Source: CALFXN01 sp937957815 (lineage in GTDB: Bacteria; Synergistota; Synergistia; Synergistales; Aminobacteriaceae). Taken from it: a stretch of 64,000 bases of DNA. Below, one piece after another: positions 33,210 to 41,426 of this stretch (the first letter of the stretch is position 1; each line of letters starts with the position of its first letter). Position numbers and translations under genes: made by a program. The notes beneath the pieces were generated by a model, which was given only the letters and a program-made list of their open reading frames with translations, was not told the origin of the DNA and searched no databases. The stretch covers positions 30,906 through 94,905 of the forward strand of contig DAIQNX010000009.1 in assembly GCA_036788195.1 (NCBI GenBank), read 5' to 3'.

Positions 33210-35573
33210 TCAGAGTTCCGCCGCTTTCCTCTTTTTTCGCTCCTCTTTCTGCTCATACATTCGTTCATCGGCGATCCGGAGCGCTTCCTGAATCGTCGAC
33301 ACCTCATCCGGAAGGACCGTGAATCCGAAATCCGCCAGCAGAGGCAAACCGCCCATTCCGATCGGGTGAATCTTTTCGAGCGAACGGCGTATCCGTCCGA
33401 TGAACCCCCTCGCTTCGTCAGCCCCGGCTCCGGGAAGAATGACCAGAAATTCGTCCCCTCCATACCGTCCGACGATGTCGGACGATCTTGCGGCCGAACG
33501 CAGACATTCGGAAAACTGCCGCAGGACGGCGTCCCCGACGATATGCCCCAGCCTGTCGTTGACCGTCTTGAAATCCGCCATATCGATCATGACGACTGCG
33601 AATCGCCCCCCTCTGCGTTCCACGGAACCCTGCTGACGTTCCAGCACTCCGAAGAGATAGCGCCGGTTCCAGAGATGCGTCAGTTCGTCTTCGAGGGCCA
33701 TCCGCTCGTTCGACCTGATCAGTTCGTGCAGGGCCATGATCGCCCCGAGATGCCCTGAAAGGATCGTGAAGAAATCGACATCTCCCCTCGAAAATCGTTG
33801 CGACGATTCGACCGAAAGAACTCCGAAACACCGTTCGTTGTAGCGGATCGGAGCGTCCAGCTGAGCGACCGGGGAGAACCAGGCATCGCCGCGGGTGTAC
33901 TTCGGATGCGTCTCGACGTTTTCGAAAACCGACACGCCGCTGTTCCTCATCTGAAGCGACACGAGACCTCCGTCTGCGTTCCTGAGCCATTCCGTCAGGG
34001 TTTCAAGGTGAGCGTCGTCATAGACATTCGATGCGACAGCCGTCAGTCCCGGCTCTTCGACAAGGTATGCCGTTATCTCCTCGTATCCGAACTTTTCCGC
34101 GACGCTGTTCACGAGGGTTTTCAGGAGCATTCGTTCGTCGCGTCTCTCCATGGAGATGACCTTCATGATCTCGTGGAGCACCTTGAGTCGCGAGACCTCT
34201 TCGTTCAGGTCACGGAGAACATCCTTGCTTTCGAGTTCCAGAGCGAGATGAGCGACGATAATCGAAAGCAGTTCCTCATCCTGAGACGAGATACCGTCCT
34301 CGACCTCGCTGTCCGCCGCGAGCACGCCCCACGTCGTCGTCTGCGACCGGATCGGAAGGACGAGTTCCGAACGAACGGCGGGATCGTGGCATACGTAATA
34401 CGGGTCTTTCGAGACGTCCGAAAGACGGTACGGCACTCCGGTTTCGATGACGCGCCCCGTCGTTCCCTTTCCGTCCCGGATGAGGCCCCTGCGCATTTCC
34501 TCGGGTAACGTCACGCCGTGCGACGATTGCGTCTCTATGGGTCCGGTGCGCGTCAGCCGCGCGTGAACGTAGATGTTCCGGTACGAAAAACGCTTCGCCA
34601 GCGCCTCCGTCAGGTTCCGGAACATTTCCCCCGAATTCCGGGATGCCGAGAGCATCGCAATGATCGAGAAAAGATCGCGAAGCCGCCGGTTGAGCGTCTC
34701 GGCCTCCTGCTTTCCGCGACGCACGGCATCGAGGGACTCGCGTAGGGCCGTTTGGGTTTCGGAAAGCTCCCTGTTCGTCGTCTCGAGACTCTCGATGTTC
34801 CTTCCGAGGGCACGGGAGGCTTCGATATGCGAGAAAACCTCACCCAGGATCGCCGCAAGAAAGGAAACGTTCCGCACATCCTCGGGACGAAATCTCGCAA
34901 GAGTCGTCGACTCGACGTTGAGAACGCCGAATCTGGACCCTTTCCAGAAAATCGGGACCGACATCTCCGAACGCGCGCCGGGAATTCCTTCGACATACCC
35001 CGGGTCCGCGAGAACGTTGTCGACGACCTGGGCTTCGCCCGTCCTGTAGGCTCTCCAGGAAATGCTGTTGTTCCGCGGGAACGCGCCGTTCGCGAATCGC
35101 ACGTACCCTACCGACGAAATGACCCGGAAGGACTCTTTTTCAGGGTCATAGAGCGCCACGGCCGGAAATGCGTCCGGAATGTACTCGCGGATGAGCTTCA
35201 CCGCTGGTTCGGAGGCATCCTCAAACGTGTCCGCCGCTCCGACGCGATTGATGTACTCGAGGAAGACGGACATCTCGCGGACCGAGGCCTTCTTGAGATA
35301 CTCCATCACGACGCAGAGGCAGAGGATGAGCGCGTACTCCGGAACCGCGTACCGGATATCCACGTCCGCCACCGCGAGAATCGACGGCACGATTACAGAG
35401 GCCGCGAGGAGGACGATTCCCATTGCACGCTTCGAGAAGAAAAACGCGCACAACGTGAAGATCCCGATCAGAATGGCGGGAAAGAAAAACGTGAAAAACA
35501 TCGGCCCGCATTCGAGGGTACAGCCAAAAAAAGTCAGAACAACCAGAGCTGTCGCGCACCACCAGTCTCTCAC
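33210..35573 (-). CDS. Membrane-linked GAF-domain diguanylate cyclase (GGDEF)
   Basis: The 787-residue protein has three or four N-terminal membrane helices, then three GAF-like sensor domains (about residues 100-240, 300-450 and 470-620), then a GGDEF domain. The catalytic motif is intact, RYGGDEFLV, near residue 705. RSSD five residues before it is the usual product-inhibition site. It should make cyclic di-GMP. The start is placed at GTG 35573 because GGAGGT lies seven bases upstream; an earlier GTG at 35636 would add 21 residues. The ribosome site lies in a perfect palindrome (ACCTCCGCGGAGGT, 35581-35594), which could restrict translation. Confidence 0.9.
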   Translation of the reverse strand: MRDWWCATALVVLTFFGCTLECGPMFFTFFFPAILIGIFTLCAFFFSKRAMGIVLLAASVIVPSILAVADVDIRYAVPEYALILCLCVVMEYLKKASVREMSVFLEYINRVGAADTFEDASEPAVKLIREYIPDAFPAVALYDPEKESFRVISSVGYVRFANGAFPRNNSISWRAYRTGEAQVVDNVLADPGYVEGIPGARSEMSVPIFWKGSRFGVLNVESTTLARFRPEDVRNVSFLAAILGEVFSHIEASRALGRNIESLETTNRELSETQTALRESLDAVRRGKQEAETLNRRLRDLFSIIAMLSASRNSGEMFRNLTEALAKRFSYRNIYVHARLTRTGPIETQSSHGVTLPEEMRRGLIRDGKGTTGRVIETGVPYRLSDVSKDPYYVCHDPAVRSELVLPIRSQTTTWGVLAADSEVEDGISSQDEELLSIIVAHLALELESKDVLRDLNEEVSRLKVLHEIMKVISMERRDERMLLKTLVNSVAEKFGYEEITAYLVEEPGLTAVASNVYDDAHLETLTEWLRNADGGLVSLQMRNSGVSVFENVETHPKYTRGDAWFSPVAQLDAPIRYNERCFGVLSVESSQRFSRGDVDFFTILSGHLGAIMALHELIRSNERMALEDELTHLWNRRYLFGVLERQQGSVERRGGRFAVVMIDMADFKTVNDRLGHIVGDAVLRQFSECLRSAARSSDIVGRYGGDEFLVILPGAGADEARGFIGRIRRSLEKIHPIGMGGLPLLADFGFTVLPDEVSTIQEALRIADERMYEQKEERKKRKAAEL

Positions 35574-35732
35574 AAGGCGCACCTCCGCGGAGGTCTTTGC
35601 AGTGCATTGTATCACTCTTGCCCGCCTTCGTCGCACGAACGGCCACCAGCTGTATGTTTACTCTTCGTCCGGGTTGCCCTACACTATGACGCATTCGTCC
35701 CGTTGCGGGACACGACCGTCAGGAGGATGACG

Positions 35733-36896
35733 ATGCTCTATTCCCTTATGCTCGGCTGGGCCCTGCTCTACGCCGACAGAACGTCGATGTACCCGCTGCT
35801 TTCCGTCATCGGAAACAGGCTCGGAATTTCCTCGGCCCTCGCGGGTTCCATCACGAGCGCCTATTTTCTCACGTACGTCCTCATGCAGATACCGAGCGGG
35901 TTCGCAGGTGACAGATGGGGGCTCAGGCGCGTCCTGCTCGTCATGTTCGGCGTCGCCGGCATCGGAATTATCGGTCTCGGTCTTTTCGGAACGAGTTACG
36001 CGTCCCTTCTCGTCTTTTCGGCCCTTCACGGCCTCGGAGCGGGAGCCTACTACCCGGCCTGCTACGGAACGATGCTTTCGGTCGTTCCGCCTGAAAGACG
36101 CGGTTTCAGTTCCGGCCTGATCGGCGTCGGGATGGCGTTCGGCATTCTCGGCGGCATGACTGTCAGCGGTCCCGTGTTCGAATGGTCGGGATCGTTCCGG
36201 ACGCCGTTCCTTCTCCTGGGCATCCCGACGCTGTGCATGCTCCCCGTCTTCTTCAGATACATTCCCGGGACAAAAGCAGGCGTCCAACCGTCGAGACTCG
36301 AATATCTGCGGCTCTTCAGGGATCCGGATATCTGGAAGATCAACCTTGCGACCTTCGCGTCCCTCTACGGTTTCTGGGTCGCCGTCACCTGGGGACCGAC
36401 GTTCCTGAAGGCCGAACGCAACTTCAGTCTCTCGCAGGCCGGGCTCTATACGGGACTTGTCGCGCTCTCGGCAATTCCGGCAGGCATCCTCTGGGGGCGC
36501 CTCTCCGACCGCATCGGCCGCAGGCGCGTCGCCGTATTCGTCCTTCCGGCGAGCGCGGTCGCCCTGTTTCTCATCACGGTGGTGAGCTCCACGCCTGCGA
36601 TTATCGCCTCTTTTCTGCTCTTCGGCGTGTTCGCGAACTCGGCCTTCGTTCCGACGATGGTTTCATGGATCGGCGATATCGTCAGCGCACGCTACCCCGG
36701 CTCAATGGGAGCCGCAATCGGATTCTTCAACGGCTTCGTCATGTCGTCGGCGATCTTCGCCCCGATAGTGTCGGGGGTGCTTCGCGATATCACATCCTCT
36801 CTGGTTCCCGCAATTCATACGGGATGCGGTATCATTCTCCTCGGAACGGTATTGCTGTTCCTGATTCCAGATGACCGAAAGGATGACACCGCATGA
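35733..36896 (+). CDS. MFS transporter
   Basis: The 387-residue carrier has about twelve membrane helices. It shows the MFS loop motif between helices 2 and 3 (SGFAGDRWGLRRVLL) and the repeat in the second half (WGRLSDRIGRRRVAVFV). Substrate is unknown; the sequence resembles the oxalate/formate and sugar-phosphate branches only loosely. Start ATG 35733 has AGGAGG six bases upstream, while ATG 35727 directly abuts that site. A possible promoter is TTTACT-17-TACACT (35657-35685). The stop overlaps the gpsA start as ATGA. Confidence 0.9.
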   Translation: MLYSLMLGWALLYADRTSMYPLLSVIGNRLGISSALAGSITSAYFLTYVLMQIPSGFAGDRWGLRRVLLVMFGVAGIGIIGLGLFGTSYASLLVFSALHGLGAGAYYPACYGTMLSVVPPERRGFSSGLIGVGMAFGILGGMTVSGPVFEWSGSFRTPFLLLGIPTLCMLPVFFRYIPGTKAGVQPSRLEYLRLFRDPDIWKINLATFASLYGFWVAVTWGPTFLKAERNFSLSQAGLYTGLVALSAIPAGILWGRLSDRIGRRRVAVFVLPASAVALFLITVVSSTPAIIASFLLFGVFANSAFVPTMVSWIGDIVSARYPGSMGAAIGFFNGFVMSSAIFAPIVSGVLRDITSSLVPAIHTGCGIILLGTVLLFLIPDDRKDDTA

Positions 36897-37918
36897 AGAC
36901 GGTCAGCGTTTTCGGAGCCGGCAGCTGGGGGACGGCGCTCGCGGATCTCCTCGCGCGAAACGGGCACGACGTGGTGCTCTGGTGCAGAAGGTCCGAACAA
37001 GCACATGCGATCACCGCGACGGGAATCAACCCGGGGTATCTTTCCTCCGCGAGAATCCATCCGGCCGTCGCTCCGACATCGGACATCCGGGATGCGGCGG
37101 AGCACTCGGATCTCTGGGTGCTTGCCGTCCCGACCCAGGCCGTCCGCGGACTTCTCTCGAATCTCGCCCCGTTGCGCAACCAGGTCGCAATCTGCAACGC
37201 GGCAAAGGGCTTCGAGATCGGGACGATGCTTCGCATCAGCGAAATCGTCAAACTCATCCTGCCCGAAGCGTCGTACACGGTCCTTTCAGGACCCAGCTTC
37301 GCCGAGGAAGTGATTGCGGGACTTCCCACAGCGGCCGTCGCAGCCTCTGTGGACGAACCCGTCGCGGCGGACTGGCAGCGCCGTTTCTCGACGCTGTACT
37401 TCAGAGTGTACTCCGGTGCCGACGTGATCGGTGTCGAGGTCGGCGGCGCGGTCAAAAACGTCGTCGCGATCGCCGTCGGTGCCGCGCGTGGACTGCGCCT
37501 CGGCGACAATGCCGTCGCGGCACTGATCACGAGAGGACTCGCCGAGATATCCCGGCTTGGCACGGCGATGGGAGCGCAGCCGAAGACATTCTCGGGGCTG
37601 ACCGGAATCGGAGATCTCATTCTGACATGCTATAGTTCGAAATCGAGGAACTTCCGCCTCGGTCTCGAGATCGGTTCCGGCAAGTCGCTCGACGAAGCCC
37701 GCTCTTCCGTGGGTCAGGTCGCGGAGGGAGCCTTCACCGTAAAGGCCGTCGTTTCGATGGCGGAACGGTACTCAGTCGAAATGCCCATAGCGGGAGCGGT
37801 CTGGAATATCCTCTACGGAGGCAAGAGGCTTTCCGACGTTATGACGTCGCTCCTGACGCGGGACCTGAAGCCCGAGGACATCGTTCCCGGTTGCCCACCG
37901 AAGTATGGTGCGTTATAA
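36893..37918 (+). CDS. gpsA: NAD(P)-dependent glycerol-3-phosphate dehydrogenase
   Basis: The 341-residue enzyme reduces dihydroxyacetone phosphate to glycerol 3-phosphate for phospholipid synthesis. The nucleotide-binding loop is VFGAGSWGTALADLLARNG. The signature VLSGPSFAEEVIAGLPTA is present. The catalytic lysine is in GGAVKNVVAIAVGAARGL, followed by GDNAVAALITRGLAEI and FSGLTGIGDLILTC. It overlaps the upstream MFS gene by four bases, so it is probably translated from the same message. The gene end carries the promoter for the next gene. Confidence 0.97.
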   Translation: MKTVSVFGAGSWGTALADLLARNGHDVVLWCRRSEQAHAITATGINPGYLSSARIHPAVAPTSDIRDAAEHSDLWVLAVPTQAVRGLLSNLAPLRNQVAICNAAKGFEIGTMLRISEIVKLILPEASYTVLSGPSFAEEVIAGLPTAAVAASVDEPVAADWQRRFSTLYFRVYSGADVIGVEVGGAVKNVVAIAVGAARGLRLGDNAVAALITRGLAEISRLGTAMGAQPKTFSGLTGIGDLILTCYSSKSRNFRLGLEIGSGKSLDEARSSVGQVAEGAFTVKAVVSMAERYSVEMPIAGAVWNILYGGKRLSDVMTSLLTRDLKPEDIVPGCPPKYGAL

Positions 37919-37919
37919 T
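37891..37919 (+). promoter_or_regulatory. Promoter of the ferredoxin gene
   Basis: TTGCCC (37891-37896), 17 bases, TATAAT (37914-37919). It lies at the 3' end of gpsA, about 60 bases before the ferredoxin start. A similar strong box pair drives the small RNA at 27795. Confidence 0.75.
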
Positions 37920-37979
37920 CCGGTAGGTTCCAAATGAATTATGAAATAATACACATATCAATAAAGGGAGGTGTATGTA

Positions 37980-38153
37980 ATGGCGAAGGCGAAAGTTGAT
38001 TCCGATGCGTGCGTGGGATGTGAGACGTGTGTCGGGAATTGCCCGGTGGAGGCGATCAGCATGGTCGACGGCAAGGCGAAGGTTGACCAGGAAACCTGCA
38101 TCGAGTGTGGCAGTTGCGTTTCCGTGTGTCCCGTGAGTGCGATCTCCCAGTAG
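37980..38153 (+). CDS. 2[4Fe-4S] ferredoxin
   Basis: This 57-residue electron carrier has two complete cluster motifs, CVGCETCVGNCP and CIECGSCVSVCP. It is of the clostridial type used by oxidoreductases in amino-acid fermentation. Start ATG 37980 has GGGAGG seven bases upstream; an in-frame GTG at 37971 is too close to that site. It has its own promoter and terminator and is probably strongly expressed. Confidence 0.96.
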   Translation: MAKAKVDSDACVGCETCVGNCPVEAISMVDGKAKVDQETCIECGSCVSVCPVSAISQ

Positions 38154-38186
38154 GAGCCATCCTGCTCGGAAAGGGACGACTCATCG

Positions 38187-38219
38187 AGGGAGACCGGATT
38201 TCCCGGTTTCCCTCTTTTG
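38187..38219 (+). terminator. Intrinsic terminator of the ferredoxin gene
   Basis: A 12-base-pair stem (GAGGGAGACCGG / CCGGTTTCCCTC, one G-T pair) with a five-base loop is followed by TTTT. Confidence 0.88.
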
Positions 38220-38247
38220 ATTGGATACATTCCGGGGAGGCAAAGCC

Positions 38248-39948
38248 ATGTTTCTCAAAAGCCCATCCCGTTCCGTCGTTACCGGCGTGATCCCGGGCGC
38301 GTCCACTTCCGAAGATGGCATGGACGCGATGCGGGACGAGGCGATGCGGATCGACGTCATCGCTGAAGACTTCGAAACACTTGTCGACGACAGCATCCTC
38401 GCCATCGACACGATCGCCTCGAATTCGGATGCCGTTTCGCGTTCCGCCGCTGATCTCGGAGCGCTTTCCGGAGAATCGGAAGCACGCCTTGAAAAGCTGT
38501 CGGCATCCGGCAGAAAGACAACAGCCCTTGTCATCCAGATCACGGAGGAGGGAGGACGCCTCCGTGAGAACACAAAATCCAGCCTCGAAACGACCGAACG
38601 CGCCGAAGCGGCGATCGGAAAGGTCGTTTCATCCACCGCTTCCGTTGCGGAAGCCATTTCGACCATGCGAGGCGTCAGCTCGGATATCGGACAGATCGTG
38701 ACCGCCATAGCGGGCGTCGCCGATCAGACCAACCTTCTCGCGCTCAACGCGGCGATAGAGGCGGCAAGAGCGGGGGACGCGGGACGCGGATTCGCGGTCG
38801 TCGCTGACGAAGTCAGAAAGCTCGCCGAGCAGTCGCGGCACGCCGCAGAGAAGATCGGGAAACTCGCGACGGACATCAGGAAGCTTGCCGAGGACGGTTC
38901 AGAGCGCATACGCTTCGCGGAAGAGACCGTCGGCGAAGCAACCCTGCAATCCGAAATCGTCAGAAAGACCCTCGAGGAAATGGCCTCGGGCGTATCCGTG
39001 GTTCTCGGAAAACTTTCGGAAACATCGGGGCTCGTTCAGGAACAGGCAGCGGGGATCGAAGACGTCGTCGATTCCGTAAACAGAACGAACTCCCTCGTCA
39101 AGGACCAGTCAGGACGCCTCGCCGCCGTCTCGGAGTCCATCCAGGAATACCGGACCTCGGCCGAAGCCCTTCGCACACGAATCCCGAAGTTGCGCGACGG
39201 ATCGAAGCGGCTCGGAAACCTGACGGCAGGCTCAGGACGCGACGGGGTTCGCACACTTGCGACCATCGTAAAGTCCGGCGTGCTTCGCGTCGGAATGGAC
39301 GATTCCAACTGGGGACTCTTCCATTTCTGGAAGTCCGGGAAACCGGAGGGAATGGACGTCGATATGGCGCAGGCCATCGCCGCCTCCGCGGGAATCCCTC
39401 TGCGGATCGTGCCTCTCCGCTGGGGGAACGGGGAAAACGGAACGATCAGCGGGATGTGGAACACCGGCTCATGGCCGGAGTGCGACCTCATCGTCTCTCC
39501 CCTGACGAAGACTCCGGAACGCGCATCCAGAGTCACGTTCTCGCGGTCTTACTTCGCGAGCGGACAGACTCTCGTCGCGCTGCAGAATAGGAAAGACGCC
39601 ACGTCGCCTCTTTCGAAGGGACGAATCGGGACTCTGGAGGGAAAAACGGGAACCGCCGTTGCTCAGGAGAGGTTCGGCGCCTCACGGCTCGTGCTTTTCC
39701 CGAGCTGGGATTCGATACTCGGGGAACTCACGGCGGGGAGGATCGACGCCGCAGTTCTCGAGACCCCCGTCTTCCGGGAGTATTCACGCAGGATGCCCGG
39801 GCTCGTACAGATCGGGGCGCATCTCGCACGAGAACATTTCGGCATCGTCCTCCCCCGGAGAACGGATCCCGAGCTGAAAGGACTCGTCGATGCCGTCGTC
39901 ATGAAGGAACGGGAAAGACTCTCCGGGAAATGGTTCGGATCGAAGTAG
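38248..39948 (+). CDS. Soluble chemoreceptor signalling domain fused to an amino-acid-binding-protein (SBP_bac_3) domain
   Basis: The 566-residue protein has an unusual order. Residues about 60-300 form an MCP signalling coiled coil with the conserved kinase-contact tip (ADQTNLLALNAAIEAARAG, near residue 162). Residues about 340-566 are a family 3 solute-binding domain, seen in GVLRVGMDDSNWG and MDVDMAQAIAASAG. In amino-acid receptors of this family an arginine in a TPER motif holds the substrate carboxylate; it is present here as Arg425. The usual aspartate for the amino group is Glu505 (VLETPV). There is no signal peptide and no membrane helix, so both halves should be cytosolic. It may sense internal amino-acid level. 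ATG 38248 has GGGGAGG upstream. Confidence 0.88.
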   Translation: MFLKSPSRSVVTGVIPGASTSEDGMDAMRDEAMRIDVIAEDFETLVDDSILAIDTIASNSDAVSRSAADLGALSGESEARLEKLSASGRKTTALVIQITEEGGRLRENTKSSLETTERAEAAIGKVVSSTASVAEAISTMRGVSSDIGQIVTAIAGVADQTNLLALNAAIEAARAGDAGRGFAVVADEVRKLAEQSRHAAEKIGKLATDIRKLAEDGSERIRFAEETVGEATLQSEIVRKTLEEMASGVSVVLGKLSETSGLVQEQAAGIEDVVDSVNRTNSLVKDQSGRLAAVSESIQEYRTSAEALRTRIPKLRDGSKRLGNLTAGSGRDGVRTLATIVKSGVLRVGMDDSNWGLFHFWKSGKPEGMDVDMAQAIAASAGIPLRIVPLRWGNGENGTISGMWNTGSWPECDLIVSPLTKTPERASRVTFSRSYFASGQTLVALQNRKDATSPLSKGRIGTLEGKTGTAVAQERFGASRLVLFPSWDSILGELTAGRIDAAVLETPVFREYSRRMPGLVQIGAHLAREHFGIVLPRRTDPELKGLVDAVVMKERERLSGKWFGSK

Positions 39949-40991
39949 ACGGCCCGGAAAAGCCCCGGGAATGCAGGAGTCGGAATAACGAAGGTCCGAT
40001 CCTCCATTTGTTGTGCTCTTTGACCGTCGTCTGGTTTTTCATCATGACCATCGTGGATCTCGGCGTCGGATTTCGGCTGCTTTCGCTGCTCGACGGTTTT
40101 CTCGCGTGCGAGTTTCTATTCCTGTGCATGAAGGGCAGAAACGTTTCAATTCCGAGGATCCGCGCACTCCTCACCCCAAATCTCATCGTTCTGAACCTGT
40201 TGCCTTTCGCCTATCCATTCTTCGATGCCCCCGCATCCGTCTTTCTCGTCCGTCACCTCGTCACGCTTCTGGCGACCGGGATCGCGTCGGCGATCCGCGG
40301 ACGACGCCCGTTCCTCTTCTTCCTTTCCCTCAATGGAACCGGGTTCGCCGGAACGTTCCTTCTCGTGCCGCGTCCCGAAGACGCGATCATCTACTTCGCG
40401 ATCAGCTATGTCTTTACGCTGTCGAGCATGGTGTTCTTCTTCGAGCTTCAGGACCGCAGCAGAAAAACCATTGCAACGCTCACAACGGACAACAGGATCG
40501 TCCGCAATATGGCGAACAGGGATCCGCTCACCGGACTCGCAAACCGGCGCGTCTTCGAACAGGCGCTCGACGATCTCGTTGACGGGGAAAAGCACGGAGC
40601 GCTTCTGCTCGTCGACGTCGACGATTTCAAGAAGGTCAACGACACGCTCGGGCACCAGGAAGGCGATCGCATTCTCCGTCTGATCGCGGGCGTCCTGCAA
40701 CGATGTGTGCGGACAAGCGACATATCCGCACGTATCGGCGGCGACGAGTTCGCCCTGTTGCTCCCGGACTGCGACGTGAAGACGGCGGGCAGAATCGCGG
40801 AACGGATCTGTTCCGACGTGATGCGCGCTACGAAAGGGGTCGGGGTTTCCGTCGGCGTATCCCTCTGCTCTCCGCCTACGGACAGGCAGACATTCATGGC
40901 GTCCGCAGACCGGGAGCTGTACCGGGCGAAGCTCGCCGGGAAGGGAAGGGCTTTCATGCCCCCTCCTTCTCCTCCGGCTATCCGGCGATGA
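39930..40991 (+). CDS. Membrane diguanylate cyclase (GGDEF)
   Basis: The 353-residue protein has about five or six N-terminal membrane helices (residues 25-170), with no extracytoplasmic sensor domain visible, then a GGDEF domain. The catalytic motif ARIGGDEFALLLPD is intact and RTSD before it is an inhibition site. The best start, ATG 39930, lies 19 bases inside the end of the MCP-SBP gene, which points to coupled translation; the ribosome site is weak and a later start is possible. Its end overlaps the convergent cupin gene by 14 bases. Confidence 0.87.
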   Translation: MVRIEVDGPEKPRECRSRNNEGPILHLLCSLTVVWFFIMTIVDLGVGFRLLSLLDGFLACEFLFLCMKGRNVSIPRIRALLTPNLIVLNLLPFAYPFFDAPASVFLVRHLVTLLATGIASAIRGRRPFLFFLSLNGTGFAGTFLLVPRPEDAIIYFAISYVFTLSSMVFFFELQDRSRKTIATLTTDNRIVRNMANRDPLTGLANRRVFEQALDDLVDGEKHGALLLVDVDDFKKVNDTLGHQEGDRILRLIAGVLQRCVRTSDISARIGGDEFALLLPDCDVKTAGRIAERICSDVMRATKGVGVSVGVSLCSPPTDRQTFMASADRELYRAKLAGKGRAFMPPPSPPAIRR

Positions 40992-41331
40992 CAGCGAAGA
41001 AACGGAGCGGATCGACTCCCGTATTCAGCAGTGCGTGTTTCTGCCCCCTCATCGTGAGCATGACGTCGCCCGGCTCGACGGAATGCCGGCTTCCGTCATC
41101 GTCCTCGAAGACACCTCTTCCCGAAAGGATGACGTAGCATTCTTCGTCGTTCTCGTGCGAATGCAGACCGACGGACGATCCAACTGCCAGCTCCATCATT
41201 CCGGCCATCGTGAACCGGCTCCCCTTCGGGCCTTCTCCCTTCGGAATCGCGTACAGGCAACGAAGTTCTCCCTCGCCGCCCGCCGGATTCTTCCTGACGG
41301 CATTCTTCTGATTCTGGACGCGAATCAACAT
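40978..41331 (-). CDS. Small cupin-domain protein
   Basis: The 117-residue protein is a single beta-barrel cupin. Motif 1 is GLHSHENDEECYVILSGRG with the metal-binding histidines and glutamate; motif 2 is PGDVMLTMRGQKHALLNTG. Such proteins bind a divalent metal and either isomerise or oxidise small molecules or act as sensors. Start 41331 (MLIRVQNQKN) has AAGGAGAG upstream; the frame continues to 41412 without a better site. It is divergent from the MFS gene, and a palindrome lies between them. Confidence 0.88.
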   Translation of the reverse strand: MLIRVQNQKNAVRKNPAGGEGELRCLYAIPKGEGPKGSRFTMAGMMELAVGSSVGLHSHENDEECYVILSGRGVFEDDDGSRHSVEPGDVMLTMRGQKHALLNTGVDPLRFFAVIAG

Positions 41332-41376
41332 ATCACTCTCTCCTTCCGTTGTGTTCCATCCCCCTCTGGGAGAAAT

Positions 41377-41403
41377 ACCCCGATGATGATAGAGTATCGG
41401 GGT
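41377..41403. promoter_or_regulatory. Inverted repeat between divergent cupin and MFS genes
   Basis: ACCCCGAT and ATCGGGGT form perfect 8-base arms 11 bases apart, centred in the divergent intergenic region. It could be an operator for both genes. No regulator gene is adjacent. Confidence 0.45.
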
Positions 41404-41426
41404 TCTCGTCAAGGAGGAACCGATAC

